The notes beneath the pieces are model-generated. The model searched no databases. It saw only the letters and a list, made by a program, of their open reading frames with translations, and had not been told where the DNA came from. A DNA stretch of 64,000 nt from Protula sp. h YS-2021 (Eukaryota > Annelida > Polychaeta > Sabellida > Serpulidae): NCBI GenBank assembly GCA_949752745.1, contig OX457031.1, positions 5,972,849 to 6,036,848 on the forward strand, in the 5' to 3' direction. Both the position numbers and the translations under genes were made by a program. Below, piece by piece: positions 9,301-17,830 of the stretch. Position 1 is the stretch's first letter; every line of letters begins with the position of its first letter.

Positions 9301-12300
9301 TCCTGAAGTGATCGGCCCATCCGATATCGAACTCCCTGAAAGTGTAATGAGTTCAATAAGCCGACAACTTTCACGACACGAATTAATAGGCACCACTCGC
9401 AAACCAAGAAAAACAATACGCAAGACCAGAAAAGCCGTGGTATACACAGATTCGTCAAGCGACGACCATGGGCAAGAAGATCCCGATTATGATATTTCAG
9501 AATCCGAGGTCACCTCTCCTGCACCCACCACAATTCTAAAGAGAAAAAGGCGCCGCCACTCTTCTGAACGCAACTTAACTCCACGGAAAAAATCGTCCCC
9601 TCCCACTCATTCCGGACCTAGCACAAGTAAAAAGAAAAAGGTACAAAAAACAACAAGGACACGCAAAACCAAAACCAAAAGGAAACTACAGGTCGACACA
9701 GAATCATCCAGTGAGAAAGAACAGGCTCCAGAAGTATTGCCTACATCCATTGCTGGTGCGACAGAAGAGACAGATACACAGCAGGAAACACAAGAAGAGC
9801 TTCCAAATTTGGAAAATGTTAAGACCGCCAAAAGAGTTCATGTTTGCTTCCTTTGCCACAAACCCTACCCAAAACTGGCCAGGCACTTTAAACAGAAGCA
9901 CAAGAATGATACCGAAGTGAAAGCCATACTTTCTTTGCCAAAGGATACTCGAAACGAAAGACTTAACCGCCGGCGATTGTGGCAAGCACTGAAAGCGAAG
10001 GGAGATTTTTGGTACAACGTAAAGGCAAAAAAGATGGGAATAAAGAAGATCATAGAGAAATATAACAACCCTCATGGAAGAAAGAAAGGTGCAAAAGAGA
10101 AAGTACTTTTACCTTGCTTGTACTGCAGTGCGATGTTAAGTCAGGAGTACCTGTGGAAACACCAATTAAATTGTATATTAAACCCAAACAAGGAGGCTCA
10201 ACAATCCAAAGAAATGGCACGCCCCAAAAATGTGGTTCAAGTAGCCAGAGAAAGGTTTATGGCAAGCCAAACCGATTTGAAAGCCGGTCAAAGAATTTTA
10301 TCAAAAATGCGTCAAGACGAAGTATACAACGTCATTATTGAAGATTTCCTTCTCATGATTTTTTTCGAGCATCGTTGCAAGAAGTATGGTTTCCTTGAAA
10401 TTAACGACAACAGAGTTTCACAACATACACGAGAGCTTGCTAAATTTCTGATGACCTGCAGACAACATTTTCCGGAACAGCTGAAAGACTTCTTGTCCAT
10501 CCTCAATCCAGCGAATTTTGATATTTTTATGAGATGCGTCAGGGTCCACTTTCAAACCGAGGACGCGACCCACATGAGAACCCCCTCCGTGGTGTTAAAG
10601 TTAGGCCACTACATCAAAGATGTGGCTTCTGCGTATACTAACCATCTGTACAAAACCGGTGAGTTTGAAAAAGTGCAAAAAGTTGCAGCCTTCTCAAAGT
10701 TGATGGAGAAAGAGTACACCTTCGAAAGCAGTAAGGCGTTGTTCATTTTGAAGAAAAGAAGATTCAACAAAGATAAAATAATGCCTCTATTCAAGGATAT
10801 CGAGACAGTTATGACACACATAGACAACAAATTACAAGCGCTGACAGGAAAGGAAGGAGAAGATGCTTATGTGCAATCGACCAAGTACAACATGTGTAAA
10901 ATCATTATGTTTAATAGGAAAAGAAGCGGAGAAGTGGAGCGCATGCAGCTGCAAATGTTAATGGACGGTCTAGGAAGCACAGGTCAAGCTGACCAAGAGG
11001 TGATGGACAGCCTCGATGAATATGAAAAATTCCTATCAACAAGAGTTAGACGCGTGGAATTCCTGGGAAAGCGAGCTCGAAAAGTGGCGATTTTATTAAC
11101 GAGTTCAATGCAGAAAAGCTTGCTAGAAATGTTGGAACTGCGGTCAAAGTACGTCGATGCCGAATGCACTTTCGTTTTTGCTAGGCCTGGTAACTGCAAC
11201 ACTCCGCAAGTAGGCCACAAGTTTATGAAAGAGGTAGCAGCGGAAGCAGGCGTAACCAACGTAGATGCATTCCGATCGACATGTCTGCGAAAGCATTGCG
11301 CAACTATGAGTCAAGTCTTGGCTGTAGGGGAATTTCAACAAGATATTCTGGCAGAATTTATGGGACATGACCTCAATATTCATCGAGACTACTACAGATT
11401 GCCCGTTTCATTGATTGAGAAATGTAAAGTCCTGCAGATACTTATGGCCATAAACAGCGGAAAGCCTCGAGACATGTTTAACAACAGGAGTTACACAGAA
11501 ATGAGAGAAGACCCAACGTTTGGAGAAGTTGTTATTATAGAATCAGGTAAGTGAATCGAGCGAAGTTGGACAGTAAATAAAAACTTCAGTTATTGAAAAC
11601 GTAAGTAAATGAATCAGGTGAAATGGGACAGTAAAAAATGTACAAGTACCAGAGAAGCGCAAGTCAGTAAATGAATCGGGCGAAATGGAACAGGCTTTGC
11701 TGTCAGATGTAACATTCAGTAGAAAGGAAAAACTAGAAAATTAAAGAACAATATGTTTCAAAGGTCTGGTTTTATGGTTATTTTAAAACAGAGTCGGAAG
11801 ATGAGGAGTGTCAAGAGCCGGAAGATGAAGCTGCTACTTCAAGTGTGCCAACAGCTACCAAAAAACGGAGAAAACCTAAATTTGAGTGTCACTCGGATTC
11901 TGACGATGGTAAGCTTTAACTTATGACTTTGACCTGTCTGTCCGTCAGCACAGTGCTCAGTAATTTCTTTTATGTCGTAACTATTCTGTCACCAAGAGTT
12001 TGAGTTCACGGTGAATTCCGTTCATTTCTGCAGTAAAAAAATGCTTCGAAAACGTCACGCGTTTCTTTATCGGGTTCATGTATGGCTTTCACAATTTCAC
12101 CCACTGTGCTCCTGGTGGTTCAATCCAGTTATGTCAGACAGTTTCATACATTAATTATTAACTTTTTAAAAGGAATATAAATCATGTGTGGATCAAGTGG
12201 GTTAATTATTTACTGTTAAACATAGGTCGAGAATGAAAGGTATTGTAAGTTTTTCAATTTTTTAATGTTACTAGTACTATGTTGCATTCAACTGAATAAT

Positions 12301-13425
12301 AAGTATAACGTTTAAATTACAATGTGCATACACTGTTTAGTTTGCTGGGACTCCATATAATTCAATTAATTTTGCAGAAAAAAGCCGGAGTAGACGTTTG
12401 GATTTGTCTGACCTTGAAATCGCTGCGATAAAAGACAAGTTCCACACCGAGATCAAGCAGTGTTCCTTGCCATCAATGGAAGTCATCATGGAGAAAATTG
12501 GAGAGTCGGAAGTATTAACAGTTACTGCTCCAGACGATGTCGAAAAATGCTTGACGAATTTGATAAAAGAAAGAAGCTTGAAGATCAAATCGGAAAAGCA
12601 CAGCAAAAAGCACAAAGTGAAAAGGCGCCGAGAAGATCCAGAAAGCGAGGCCGAAGAACCACGTCGTCGAGCTCCATGTAAATACATAAAGCAATTATTA
12701 CACTTGAAACAGTGTAATCTATAACTTTTAAATCAGACCTTTGCATAAAATGGGGATTTAGCTCTATATTAATTGCAAGTAGATCTGTCCCTGGAGTGTG
12801 TGTTATTTTAAAGCTATTGATTCAATGTACGAAGTTTCATTATTTTTTCCGCAAAAGGGGGGAGGGGAATATGTGCGATCGACCGTGTGTCGGTCTGTTG
12901 GTCGGTCGGTCTGTCGGTATGTCATCAACAACTTGTTAACACGATAATTTAAAAAGTGCTGCAAGGATTTTACTGAAAATTGATATGTGGCTTCTATGGA
13001 AACAGACCTAGATTAGTATTGTAAATGGGCCAGATTCGTCCAAGGAAAATGGACTAGCTGGACTTAGAAAATTTCAGCTCTTGATTGACTGTTGATGGTC
13101 GTGTGTAACTGGTGGGGGGAGGAGGGCTGTGGGGAATATGTGGGCTATGCACACTGCTCTAGTTTTATTATGAATTGAAGGCTTATGTTTTTTTTTAACT
13201 TTTAAAGGTCAGAAACGCATGTGGACGCAAAAAGAAGTAGCCGTCATCGTGAAGCATTTTGGGAAACACATAGAGAGAGGGGCAACACCCGGAAAACTAG
13301 AAATAGACAAAGTATTAGCAGTGGAACCAGACTTGAAACACAGGGACTTTGTGACTGTCAAATCACATATCGTCAACAAAATTAAAGCAAACAAAAGGAA
13401 AGAACTGAAGATGTTTCGAAAGTAA
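3175..13425 (+). CDS. PWWP / zinc-finger / tyrosine-recombinase / SANT-like multi-exon gene, copy A (spliced)
   Basis: Coding exons called from splice sites and frame: 3,175-3,347; 3,650-3,714; 5,693-5,809; 6,110-7,051; 7,388-7,516; 8,068-8,229; 8,973-11,546; 11,792-11,908; 12,378-12,677; 13,208-13,425 (stop included). Every intron from 5,809 onward is phase 1, and the frame stays open across all these joins, which strongly supports one transcript. The called exons total about 1,600 codons. Domain order is PWWP-like, 23-residue repeats, basic linker, C2H2-like and C2HC-like fingers, YR catalytic domain, acidic and basic linkers, SANT-like domain. The likely role is a nuclear, chromatin-associated DNA recombinase or a protein derived from one. 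One join is unresolved: 3,714 to 5,693 would create TAA, so a small exon is probably missing or the 5' part is a separate transcript. No canonical AATAAA was seen just after the stop. I recall fish and invertebrate predicted proteins with the same YR plus C-terminal arrangement; no gene symbol is justified. Confidence 0.75.
3650..3714 (+). CDS. Small exon completing the PWWP-like domain
   Basis: The acceptor TTTTTATTAG and donor ATCT|GTAAGA enclose 65 bases. Joined in phase to 3,347 they extend the protein from YIGYKEG into DLTHVVTKPRLVKPCPSD, which suits the C-terminal strand and helix of a PWWP module. The exon is identical in copy B at 60,038-60,102. It leaves a single T, which is incompatible with the next recognised exon (see findings). 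Confidence 0.6.
3973..4407. mobile_element. Foldback / MITE-like element with ~68-bp inverted arms
   Basis: The left arm (3,973-4,040, containing GTCTGCTCGGGACCT and CGTGGCACTGAGGA) is the imperfect inverse of the right arm (4,340-4,407, containing TCCTCAGTGCCACTTCGGGA and CCCGAGCAGAC). The interior holds poly-C runs and no open frame of interest. It sits in an intron and is retained in copy B at 60,361-60,793. No clear target duplication was found. Confidence 0.65.
4802..5012 (+). mobile_element. tRNA-derived SINE with ~33-bp target-site duplication
   Basis: The body of about 211 bp has a B-box-like GGTTCAAACCC near its 5' end and a tail ending in AATACAATACA. Near-identical direct repeats beginning AGAATCTGTGTTCGG flank it at 4,769-4,801 and 5,013-5,045, an unusually long target duplication typical of LINE-mediated retrotransposition. 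The A box is not convincing, so the copy may be 5'-truncated. A related copy lies at 19,979-20,184, and this copy is duplicated at 61,190-61,400. Confidence 0.8.
5246..5344 (+). ncRNA. Candidate structured RNA or structured repeat in an intron
   Basis: This GC-rich ~99-base island in AT-rich intron folds by inspection. The outer stem is GACCCACC (5,246-5,253) with GGTGGGTT (5,335-5,342). One inner arm pairs GGTAT (5,268-5,272) with ATGCC (5,294-5,298) around a GGGC/GCCC hairpin. A second arm pairs GAGGG+CATAG (5,301-5,312) with CTATG+CCCTC (5,319-5,331). A TTTT follows, as in Pol III terminators. It matches no RNA family I recognise, and A/B boxes were not found. It is unchanged in copy B at 61,635-61,733. 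A structured transposon remnant is the alternative. Confidence 0.35.
5410..5514. mobile_element. MITE with perfect 15-bp terminal inverted repeats
   Basis: This 105-bp element has termini CAGGGTTCATAGCGA and TCGCTATGAACCCTG, perfect inverses, flanked directly by TATATT at 5,404-5,409 and 5,515-5,520. The interior repeats short CCTTGAAAATCTTGG-like words. It shares the CAGGGTTC terminus, but not the interior, with the elements at 2,269 and 2,888. It is duplicated at 61,799-61,903. Confidence 0.85.
5693..5809 (+). CDS. Exon with acidic SUMO-interaction-like motif, ending at a GC donor
   Basis: The acceptor TTTTTTAATCAG precedes an open frame reading ITQANVETTSDSDVVFMGEE. SDSDVVFM resembles a SUMO-interacting motif (hydrophobic run next to Ser/Asp); that is inference. 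No phase-1 GT donor of quality exists, but TTTG|GCAAGT at 5,809 is a textbook GC-AG donor in phase 1 and joins in frame to 6,110. An imperfect ~84-bp tandem duplication starts at this donor. The exon is identical in copy B (62,082-62,198). Confidence 0.55.
5802..5970 (+). repeat. Imperfect tandem duplication (~84 bp x 2) across the splice donor
   Basis: Two copies run from about 5,802 and 5,886. Each reads poly-T, then (G/T)CAAGTTTCT(G/A)TCATGTACA and on to CAAGACCGTTTTATGTGGA. The first copy carries the GCAAGT donor; the second has GTCAAG at that place. It is maintained in copy B (62,191-62,359). Confidence 0.75.
6110..7051 (+). CDS. Exon encoding the 23-residue minisatellite domain
   Basis: It opens after ATAAACAG, ends at GAGA|GTAAGA, and is phase 1 on both sides. 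After a basic leader (ETSQTGRKTRASKTVSHASP) come eight repeats of 23 residues with consensus SQSAIEVAAESAESVPQVP plus a short variable end. The tail is acidic and Ser/Thr/Pro rich, with SQSTTEVPPSASQPG marking the end of the array. The repeats look disordered and may act as a spacer or interaction platform. No enzymatic motif is seen. Confidence 0.75.
6178..6740 (+). repeat. Coding minisatellite, 69-bp unit, 8 copies
   Basis: The unit is 69 bp (23 codons, so the frame is always kept). Copies 1-8 alternate between variants with VPQVPDIPV and VHQVPAIPA endings. Copy B (62,567-63,060) has seven units; its fifth unit reads like the start of unit 5 joined to the end of unit 6, as expected for unequal exchange. 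Confidence 0.9.
7388..7516 (+). CDS. Short exon of the YR gene, function unknown
   Basis: It lies between GTTATTCTACAG and GAAA|GTACGT, phase 1 at both ends, and reads EEEHKPSFKIEVRDSDLAG onward to FIHGSSPE. It is identical in copy B (63,707-63,835). No domain is recognised. Confidence 0.65.
7590..7905 (+). repeat. Intronic dispersed repeat, family GGTCGGTCTGTCGGT, copy 1
   Basis: A ~300-bp repeat shared with another intron at 12,855-13,170. Both contain CTGCAA(G)...TATTTTACTGAAA, GGGCCAG(G/A)TTCGTCCAAGG and end near GTGGGCTATGCACACTGCTC. It has no open frame and no clear termini. It is probably a non-autonomous transposon. The start of the copy-B version is seen from 63,910 to the window end. 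Confidence 0.7.
8068..8229 (+). CDS. Exon of the YR gene, function unknown
   Basis: It starts after TTGCTTGTAG and ends at TTCAGC|GTGAGT, phase 1 both sides. It reads AADITSGKRKENVGVLFEVP, then Thr/Ala/Pro-rich sequence ending PMPLFLVQ. It joins in frame to the large exon at 8,973. No domain is recognised. Confidence 0.65.
8640..8935 (+). repeat. Intronic interspersed repeat with (TCCG)n tract
   Basis: It contains GTCCGTCCGTCCGTTCG followed by ATATCTCTGGCACCGTTCAACCG-type sequence. The PyrCCG run plus a motif about a target needing a 'cost' of CGATTTTAATTT is the pattern of a common invertebrate dispersed repeat. It lies just upstream of the acceptor of the large exon. No coding role is seen. 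Confidence 0.5.
8973..11546 (+). CDS. Large exon: basic linker, two zinc-finger motifs and tyrosine-recombinase catalytic domain
   Basis: One uninterrupted frame of about 858 codons runs between TTTTCATCAG and ATCAG|GTAAGT. The first third is Ser/Thr/Pro rich, then strongly basic (KRKRRR, SKKKKVQKTTRTRKTKTKRK), a likely nuclear localisation region. CFLC-x9-H-x4-H (about 9,845-9,905) and CLYC-x11-H-x3-C (about 10,112-10,170) look like C2H2 and C2HC fingers. The C-terminal half carries YR signatures: box I Arg in KRSGEV (10,922-10,924); box II Arg in LRKHCAT (11,288-11,290); His in FMGHD (11,366-11,368); Tyr nucleophile, by the usual spacing, the second Y of HRDYYRLP (11,393-11,395). The box II His of HxxR is Thr here. 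The frame is intact, so the enzyme could be active or selected as a host protein. Copy B of this exon lies beyond the window. Confidence 0.85.
11792..11908 (+). CDS. Acidic linker exon
   Basis: It lies between TTTTAAAACAG and GATG|GTAAGC, phase 1 both sides. It reads ESEDEECQEPEDEAATSS followed by KKRRKPKFECHSDSDD, an acid-basic-acid linker typical of disordered nuclear proteins. The joins at both ends keep the frame. Confidence 0.7.
12378..12677 (+). CDS. Helical plus basic exon near the C-terminus
   Basis: It lies between TTAATTTTGCAG and TCCAT|GTAAAT, phase 1 both sides. The first part (LDLSDLEIAAIKDKF ... MEVIMEKIGES) looks alpha-helical. The end is basic (KSEKHSKKHKVKRRRED), a second candidate nuclear localisation signal. 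No known domain is assigned. Confidence 0.65.
12855..13170 (+). repeat. Intronic dispersed repeat, family GGTCGGTCTGTCGGT, copy 2
   Basis: It aligns with 7,590-7,905 over most of its length, in the same orientation, with scattered substitutions. Shared words include GGAAAATGGAC(C/T)AGCTGGACTT and GGGCTATGCACACTGCTC. No coding potential. Confidence 0.7.
13208..13425 (+). CDS. Last exon: Myb/SANT-like C-terminal domain
   Basis: The acceptor TAACTTTTAAAG precedes a frame ending in TAA at 13,425. It reads RMWTQKEVAVIVKHFGKHIE, continues through a Gly/Pro turn and ends KSHIVNKIKANKRKELKMF. The W-T-x-x-E opening and three-helix length suggest a Myb/SANT-like fold. The same kind of C-terminus follows the YR domain in animal predicted proteins as I recall them. 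It probably binds DNA or histone tails. Confidence 0.6.
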
Positions 13426-13662
13426 CATTTCACGCGTCTTAACAAGGTTGCAACTCACCGGTTCAATATACTTTTACTTGGCAGAAATCGAATGCACATA
13501 ATTTGTAAATTAATTTGATTTTTCCTCTTTTATACAAAACCTTATTGTAAATAGAAAAAGAAACGGTTTTAAAAAGTCAATGCGATTTCTGTTAAGAAAA
13601 AAATATATTTCAAAAAATTCCAGAATTGTGAGAAATTGACTTTTTTGTGGGTTCACTTTCAA
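13426..13662 (+). other. 3' flank of YR gene copy A
   Basis: AT-rich sequence with no open frame. AATAAA is absent; the nearest A-rich motifs are GTAAATAGAAAAAG (about 13,546) and AAAAATATATTTC (about 13,600). The 3' end of the transcript cannot be fixed. Confidence 0.4.
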
Positions 13663-14125
13663 TGTATTCATCGGATCTTCACCAAACCGTACAAGAAAAA
13701 AGTATGTATAGTGTAGATGTGCAACGGAGGTGGGGGAGGGGTTCAGTTTGTCACTTGTACGTTCATCTGTCCCGTCCGTCGCACTTTAAACTTTTTTTGT
13801 CCGGGCGATTTCTAAAAATCTATTCATCGGATCTTCACCAAACCGTACAAGAAAAAAGTATGAATAGTGTAGATGTGCAACGGAGGTGGGGGAGGGGTTC
13901 AGTTTGTCACTTGTACGTCCATCTGTCCGTCCGTCGCACTTTAAACTTTTTTTGTCCGGGCGATTTCTAAAAATCTATTCATCGGATCTTCACCAAACCT
14001 TACAAGAAAAAAGTATGTATAGTGTAGATGTGCAACGGAGGTGGGGGAGGGGTTCAGTTTGTCATTTGTACGTCCGTTTGTCCGTATGTCGCACTTTAAA
14101 ACTTTTTGTTGTCCGTGCGGTATCT
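13663..14125 (+). repeat. Tandem repeat, ~156-bp unit x 3
   Basis: ATTCATCGGATCTTCACCAAA recurs at 13,666, 13,822 and 13,977 (periods 156 and 155). Each unit continues with TGCAACGGAGGTGGGGGAGG and GTCCGTC(C)GTCGCACTTTAAA. The third copy has diverged at its 3' end. Open frames through it exist only because stops are rare in the unit. Confidence 0.9.
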
Positions 14126-14390
14126 CAAAGAGGTAACTCGCCCACAGTGATGTTACTGCTATTGGCTGAGGGCTCTGCATGTCCGATGCCTATGTTTAAA
14201 TTGAGTAACAAAATAAAAAAAAGATTTTAGCAGTGTGTACCAAAAATTGTTTTTATAAACACATACCTCATTCGCAAGTGGCACCCAAATGTTTAAAATA
14301 GTCAACATGTTGCGAAGATCGGAATTTAGAACCGTGGTGAAACTGCATTTTACAGGCATTGGCAATAGGTGTCTCGTTTTAATGTATTAA
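14126..14390 (+). other. Unassigned spacer
   Basis: AT-rich sequence between two tandem arrays. I see no gene, repeat or signal in it. Confidence 0.5.
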
Positions 14391-15845
14391 AGATACAGTT
14401 TGGATAGTCTGCTGTAGCACTATTTTCTTCCTATTTTTTATTTTTGGCACAGCAAAGGTGAGCCAAAGGCTGCCTTTTCATGGAAAACGGTACGTGACGC
14501 GGATGTTTATAGGATTCATGGGGCAAGGGCCAGTTGTGTGAAAATAACGATGCAAGTGATAAGCCTTACTGCTCTTACGGATCTTGTACCAGGCCGTTAC
14601 TTTTTTTTGCGTGTATAAATCGGAACAGACTAATGATCAGGTTCCTTTTGGGCTTTTTTTCTCTTTGAAAAGTCTAAAAATGTATGGGTTCTTTGAATTA
14701 TTAGGGCTTTAGGCCTCTTCGTGTTAGCCCCTACACTTAAAGGGGCAGAAACGTGGTTGGTATTTATCCGTTAAAAATACCATATACAATTCTTTTCTAG
14801 AGTTAGCAAATGACAAAGATTTGCTAACCCTAGTGGGTGGTGTGTGTCTCGGTTTTTGCTTCTTGTTAGATTGGTCTTAATGGATACATTAGCGAAAGAT
14901 ATAGTTTGGATAGTCTGCTGTAGCACTATTTTCTTCCTATTTTTTTATTTTTGGCACAGCAAAGGTGAGCCAAAGGCTGCCTTTTCATGGAAAACGGTAC
15001 GTGATGCGGATGTTTATAGGATTCATGGGGCAAGGGCCGGTTGTGTGGAAATAACGATGCAAGTGATATGCCTTACTGCTCTTACGGATCTTGTACCAGG
15101 CCGTTACTTTTTTTGCGTGTATAAATCGGAACAGACGAATGATCAGGTTCCTTTTGGGCTTTTTTATCTTTGAAAAGTCTAAAAATGTATGGGTTCTTTG
15201 AATTATTAGGGCTTTAGGCCTCTTCGTGTTAGCCCCTACACTTACAGGGGCAGAAACGTGGTTGGTATTTATCCGTTAAAAATACCATATACAATTCTTT
15301 TCTAGAGTTAGCAAATGACAAAGATTTGCTAACCCTAGCTGGTGGTGTGTGTCTCGGTTTTTGCTTCTTGTTAGATTGGTCTTAATGGATACATTAGCGA
15401 AAGATATAGTTTGGATAGTCTGCTTAAGCAGTTTTTATCTTCCTATTTTTTTTTATTTTTGACACAGCAAAGGTGAGCCAAAGGCTGCCTTTTCATGGAA
15501 AACGGGTACGTGACGCCGATGTTTGAGATTCATGGGGCAAGGGCCGGTTGTGTAAACATAACGATGGAAGTGATTAGCCTTACGGCTCTTACGGATCTTG
15601 TACCCGGCCGTCATTTTTTTTGCGTGTTTAAATCAGAACAGAGTAATGATCGGGTTCCTTTTGGGCTTTTTTTTGTCTTTGACAAGTCTAAAAATTCTTT
15701 GATTTATTAGGGCTTTAGGCCTCTTCGTGTTAGCCCCTTCACTTAAACGTGGTTGATATTAATCCGATAAAAATACCCTATACAATTCTTTTCTAGAGTT
15801 AGCAAATTACAGAGATTTGCTAACTGGGTGGTGTGTGTGTCTAGT
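14391..15845 (+). repeat. Tandem repeat, ~505-bp unit x 3, with an exon-like segment and hairpins
   Basis: TTTGGATAGTCTGCT recurs at 14,399, 14,905 and 15,410 (periods 506 and 505). Each unit holds a pyrimidine tract and acceptor-like TTTTTGGCACAG or TTTTTGACACAG, then a frame reading about GEPKAAFSWKTVRDADVYR (unit 2) and IHGARAGCVEITMQV onward. Each also holds a GTTAGCAAAT / ATTTGCTAAC hairpin. The frame is open in units 2 and 3 and broken by a one-base T insertion in unit 1. No donor or known domain identifies a gene, so it may be a fossil exon. Confidence 0.75.
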
Positions 15846-17830
15846 GTATTAATGTCGGGATATACTTATTTTGTTTATTTGTTTCCATTCCACTTTTTTA
15901 TTATTATTATTTAGTGGAAAGCGGTGCTTTGATCATGGTGCAAATGTACATTTCGATGTCGTCAAGAGTGTTGCACTGCATGCAAGGACAATTTGCATGG
16001 AAGATATGCCAACCCTAGCTGATGCGGCCGTATTCGCAGAGGATTAATGCACAGTTAACTGTACACTTCACGATGCAAACTCCATGTTCTAACTAAATTA
16101 CAAGGCTACCACATTTATGAAACACTACCGAATGTTGTGTGTGCTGCAGGATCAGTTCATCGAATCAGTCAACTGTGCAGTTAACTTCAGCGAATACGGG
16201 TGCTGTAATGTGAATCGAGAGTATGTTAGTGTTGGCATATACTCCAATTTTATTTCTATTCATGCTTTCATCATGGTGTAAATATTCATTTCGATATATT
16301 TAAGAGTTGGTTTGCTACATGGTAAAGGTGTATTTTAAGTGACCAAGAAAAACCTTCTTAGATAGACGAGTATTTATTTCGCATTTGACATGATAAGTAT
16401 AACCGTATTTGACCCGACCCAACATGAAATTTTAAATTAAAGCTTGGTTACTTAAAGTATACCTTTACCAGTGACATTTATTCAAGAGTTCTGTAAGTGG
16501 TTTATTCGAGCGTGTTCCAAGTGGGCAAACTGTTGCCCTGTAATAAAACTTGAAAGGATTTGCTAACGCTAGCTGAAGCGCCGTATTAACCGCGGTTAAC
16601 TGCGCAGTTATCTGTACATCTCACGACACAAATAATATGATTACAATAAATTACAAGGTTAGTTTTAGGTCAATTTATTTCGTTGATAATGTTACATTTA
16701 TTAGACATTTCTGAAAATTGTGTGCTACGGGCTCTGTTCATCGAATCAGTCAACTGTGCAGTTAACTTCAGCAAATACGGGTGCTGCACTGTGCATCGAG
16801 AGTATGTTAGTGTTGGCATATACTCTAAGTTTATTTGTATTCATGCTATCATCGCGGTGTAAATATTCATTTCGATATATTTAAGAGTTGGTTTGCTACA
16901 TGGTAAAGGTGTATTTTAAGTGACCAAGAAAAACCTTCGTGACATTTATTCAAGAGTTCTGTAAGTGGTTTATTCGAGCGTGTTCCAAGTGGGCAAACTG
17001 TTCCCTGTAATAAAACTTGAAAGGATTTGCTAACGCTAGCTGAAGCGCCGTATTAACCGCGGTTAACTGCGCAGTTATCTGTACACCTCACGACACAAAT
17101 CCCATGATCACAATAAATTACAAGGTTAGTTTTTAGGTCAATTTATTTCGTTGATAATGTTATATTTATTAGACATTTCTGAAAATTGTGTGCTACGGGC
17201 TCTGTTCATCGAATCAGTCAACTGTGCAGTTAACTTCAGCGAATACGGGTGCTGTACTGTGCATCGAGAGTATGTTAGTGTTGGCATATACTCTAAGTTT
17301 ATTTGTGTTCATGCTATCATCACGGTGTAAATATTCATTTCGATATATTTAAGAGTTGGTTTGCTACATGGTAAAGGTGTATTTTAAGTGACCAAGAAAA
17401 CCTTAGATAGACGAGTATTTATTTCGCATTTGACATGATAAGTATAACCGTATTTGACCCGACCCAACATGAAATTTTAAATTAAAGCTTGGTTACTTAA
17501 AGTATACCTTTACCAGTGACATTTATTCAAGAGTTCTGTAAGTGGTTTATTCGAGCGTGTTCCAAGTGGGCAAACTGTTGCCCTGTAATAAAACTTGAAA
17601 GGATTTGCTAACGCTAGCTGAAGCGCCGTATTAACCTCGGTTAACTACGCAGTCATCTGTACACCTCACGACACAAATTCCATGACCAAAATAAATTACA
17701 AGGTTAGTTTTTAGGTCAATTTATTACTTGATAATGTTACATTTATCAGTACATTTCTGAAAATTTTCTGTGCATATACTTCAAGTTATTTGTATTCATA
17801 AATTGTGTGAATACGGCTCCTGGTGTATCG
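15846..17830 (+). repeat. Tandem repeat, ~580-bp unit, about 3.5 copies, with AACTG palindromes
   Basis: TCGATATATTTAAGAGTTGG recurs at 16,291, 16,872 and 17,340 (periods 581 and 468). A partial, older unit lies at about 15,950-16,260. The middle unit lacks ~113 bp (the segment around 16,355-16,465) present in the other two. Units carry TTAACCGCGGTTAA and TAACTGCGCAGTTA palindromes (16,586-16,610; 17,053-17,077) and a variant near 17,630. No coding potential. Confidence 0.85.

Noticed and set aside
8929..9447. Minus-strand 172-codon frame opposite the large exon
   Set aside because: Shadow of the real YR exon, whose sense frame has splice support and recognisable domains.
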